From the NCBI GenBank assembly GCA_049522565.1, contig JBEKNT010000324.1, positions 1 to 8,042 on the forward strand: 8,042 nucleotides of DNA. The letters are read 5' to 3'. The notes under the pieces were generated by a model. It saw nothing but the letters and a program-made list of their open reading frames with translations. It was not told the DNA's origin and did no database searches. The stretch comes from JASHVB01 sp049522565. GTDB lineage: Bacteria; Pseudomonadota; Alphaproteobacteria; Acetobacterales; Acetobacteraceae. The stretch's first letter is position 1. Each line of letters opens with the position of its first letter. Made by a program: the position numbers and the translations under genes. Below, piece after piece: positions 7,058 to 8,042 of the stretch.

Positions 7058-7062
7058 TCCTC
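7058..7062 (-). promoter_or_regulatory. Ribosome binding site of the GST gene
   Basis: GAGGA on the minus strand, five bases before the ATG at 7052. It decides for the ATG over the upstream GTG at 7064, which overlaps this site. Confidence 0.6.
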
Positions 7063-7115
7063 ACGTTGTTGCCGAACCGGCGATATCCCGGCCGCCGCCG
7101 GTGCCTCGGACGCCG

Positions 7116-7850
7116 TCAACGCAGCGCAGCGAGGTCCGATGGCATCGCCCGGCCGGCGATTTCGGTGACCAGCTTGCGGGTCATCGCCTCGCCGAAGCTG
7201 TGAAAGTCGTGCACCTCGAGCACGAAACTGCCCGGCCCGCCAGTGACGTTCTCCCGATAATAGTTGGGCAGCCCGCCCGGCGGCTGCACATGCGCGAACG
7301 TCCAGGACACCGGATGGTCGTTGATGATCGCCAGGCCGTTGATGGTGATGCCGGCTTTCAGCGCATCGTCGCGCGCCTCGGTGATCTCGCGTCCGGCATT
7401 GTTGGTGCCGTCGCCGCAGACGTCGATCACCCGGCGTGGCGCGTTCAGCCCGCTCTCGGCCAGCAACTGCACGCCGCGATCGACCCCGGAGCTGATCGCC
7501 GTGCGGCCCCAGAAGGAACGCGGCGCGGCCGACAGCTTATCGACGAAAGCCTGTGCCGACGCCTTGTCGCGGATCACCGTCCAGTCCAGCACCGTGCGCA
7601 CTTCGAAGCTGCTGGCGAACTCGACATAGGCGACGCCGATCGCGCCGGTCATCCCCCCCTGGATGGCATTGAGCACGGCCTGGCTGGTGAAGGCGGTCGC
7701 GTAGCCTTGCTTCTCCAGGATGAACTCGCTGTCGTCGATGCTGCGTGAGACGTCCGAGACCAGCACGAGCGCCACGTCCACGTCGTCGGCGGCACGGGCC
7801 GCCGGCGTGGCCAAAAGAGACGCCAGGAGCAGCGGGACTATCCAACGCAT
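7116..7850 (-). CDS. DUF1194-type von Willebrand factor A domain protein, secreted
   Basis: This is a 244-residue protein with a clear signal peptide: MRW, a hydrophobic core (IVPLLLASLLA) and an ARA cleavage site near residue 20. The mature part is one vWA-like domain: strand VDVALVLVSDVSRSID with the metal-site DxSxS (D33, S35, S37), RTAISSGVDRGVQLL (116-130) with T117, and RRVIDVCGDGTNNAG (139-153). The pattern VLVSDVSRSID plus IDVCGDGTNN and INGLAI is that of DUF1194 proteins of alphaproteobacteria, which have no settled function; vWA domains usually bind partner proteins through a metal ion. It should be periplasmic. The only ATG before the signal peptide is at 7850. An in-frame TTG at 7889 would add 13 residues ahead of the signal sequence and lies inside the likely promoter, so I reject it. 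The Shine-Dalgarno is weak (AGG about 8 bases upstream). Confidence 0.88.
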   Translation of the reverse strand: MRWIVPLLLASLLATPAARAADDVDVALVLVSDVSRSIDDSEFILEKQGYATAFTSQAVLNAIQGGMTGAIGVAYVEFASSFEVRTVLDWTVIRDKASAQAFVDKLSAAPRSFWGRTAISSGVDRGVQLLAESGLNAPRRVIDVCGDGTNNAGREITEARDDALKAGITINGLAIINDHPVSWTFAHVQPPGGLPNYYRENVTGGPGSFVLEVHDFHSFGEAMTRKLVTEIAGRAMPSDLAALR

Positions 7851-7880
7851 CAGCGGAACCTGAACCGGTTGCGGCAGCTT

Positions 7881-7911
7881 ATCATGCAACGCGGCAGCGG
7901 CGAGCCGTCAA
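7881..7911 (-). promoter_or_regulatory. Candidate sigma-70-type promoter for the DUF1194 gene
   Basis: On the minus strand, TTGACG (7911-7906; five of six -35 positions) is followed after 19 bases by CATGAT (7886-7881; four of six -10 positions). The predicted start near 7873 would leave a leader of about 24 bases before the ATG at 7850. The spacer is long for sigma-70, and alphaproteobacterial promoters are hard to call by eye, so this is tentative. Confidence 0.3.
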
Positions 7912-7957
7912 AGAAAATCCGCGCGTACGTCGGGACGCAGGGTGGGAGCAAGTGACT

Positions 7958-7980
7958 CCCCCTCCCCTTTCGGGAGGGGG
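7958..7980. repeat. 9-bp G/C-tract hairpin of the edge palindromic element
   Basis: CCCCCTCCC (7958-7966) is exactly complementary in reverse to GGGAGGGGG (7972-7980), with a 5-base CTTTC loop. It shares bases 7976-7980 with the larger inverted repeat that follows, so the two folds exclude each other in a single strand. It is intergenic, about 110 bases upstream of the DUF1194 start. The style resembles dispersed extragenic palindromes in GC-rich proteobacteria, which is inference without the rest of the genome. Confidence 0.7.
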
Positions 7981-8042
7981 TTGGGGGGAGGGGTGCGTAC
8001 AACCACCGACGGTGCTTGTGGGCACCCCTCCCCCCAACCCCC
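7976..8042. repeat. 20-bp perfect inverted repeat with internal palindrome, cut by the window edge
   Basis: Bases 7976-7995 are the perfect reverse complement of 8023-8042, 20 of 20. The 27-base centre is itself nearly symmetric: ACAA (7999-8002) pairs with TTGT (8016-8019), and CACCG (8004-8008) with CGGTG (8010-8014). The whole 67 bases can fold into one long hairpin. The right arm ends exactly at the window edge, so the element probably continues. No transposase or coding frame is associated. It may be a REP-like dispersed repeat, a small non-autonomous element, or a bidirectional terminator for whatever lies to the right. Confidence 0.8.

Noticed and set aside
6279..7748. 489-codon plus-strand open frame spanning two genes
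   Set aside because: It lies antisense to the GST and DUF1194 genes, both of which have clear motifs. The translation is rich in R, H, Q and A with no recognisable domain, the usual mirror frame in GC-rich DNA.
7851..7889. N-terminal extension of the DUF1194 protein from a TTG
   Set aside because: It would put 13 polar residues before a textbook signal peptide that begins at its own ATG, and it overlaps the likely promoter.

Overview
The window is GC-rich DNA with dense, mostly tightly packed genes. Codon use is strongly biased to G/C, and long antisense open frames appear opposite nearly every real gene. The gene set suggests an alphaproteobacterium, and within that the Rhodospirillales/Acetobacteraceae seem most likely: a SsuB/TauB-type transporter with a TauD-like dioxygenase, a compact GFA protein, malonyl-CoA decarboxylase, a fused Nnr, a Xi-class GST, and a DUF1194-type von Willebrand A protein. 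That placement is inference from gene content and composition; there is no rRNA or marker gene to confirm it.

Layout. 1-1522, plus strand: the 3' end of an ABC-transporter ATPase of the nitrate/sulfonate/taurine class, then a 76-base gap holding a strong hairpin and a good Shine-Dalgarno, then a complete Fe(II)/2-oxoglutarate dioxygenase of the TauD/TfdA superfamily. This looks like the end of an uptake-and-oxidation operon whose substrate cannot be read from the window. 1523-1787 is a convergent intergenic region with no gene and only weak hairpins. 1788-2177, minus strand: a small zinc-binding GFA/CENP-V-like protein. It is divergent from a plus-strand conserved hypothetical gene (2255-2938), with 77 bases between the two starts.

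3010-5897, minus strand: a two-gene unit in which the bifunctional NAD(P)H-hydrate repair enzyme (nnr) is followed by malonyl-CoA decarboxylase. The two overlap by ATGA, so translation is probably coupled. 6045-7850, minus strand: a secreted vWA/DUF1194 protein, then a glutathionyl-hydroquinone-reductase-like GST 63 bases downstream, then 147 bases before nnr. The four minus-strand genes from 7850 down to 3010 could be one transcript or two.

7851-8042 carries a plausible promoter for the DUF1194 gene and, at the window edge, a striking G/C-tract palindromic element. It has a 9-bp hairpin and an overlapping 20-bp perfect inverted repeat that share five bases. It resembles a dispersed palindromic repeat and is cut off by the window end.

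Most of the window is ordinary chromosomal metabolism and repair. I see no CRISPR array, transposase, phage gene, tRNA, rRNA or defence system. The parts most worth a second look are the edge palindrome, the unexplained conserved protein at 2255-2938, the nnr-mcd coupling, and the undefined transporter/dioxygenase pair.
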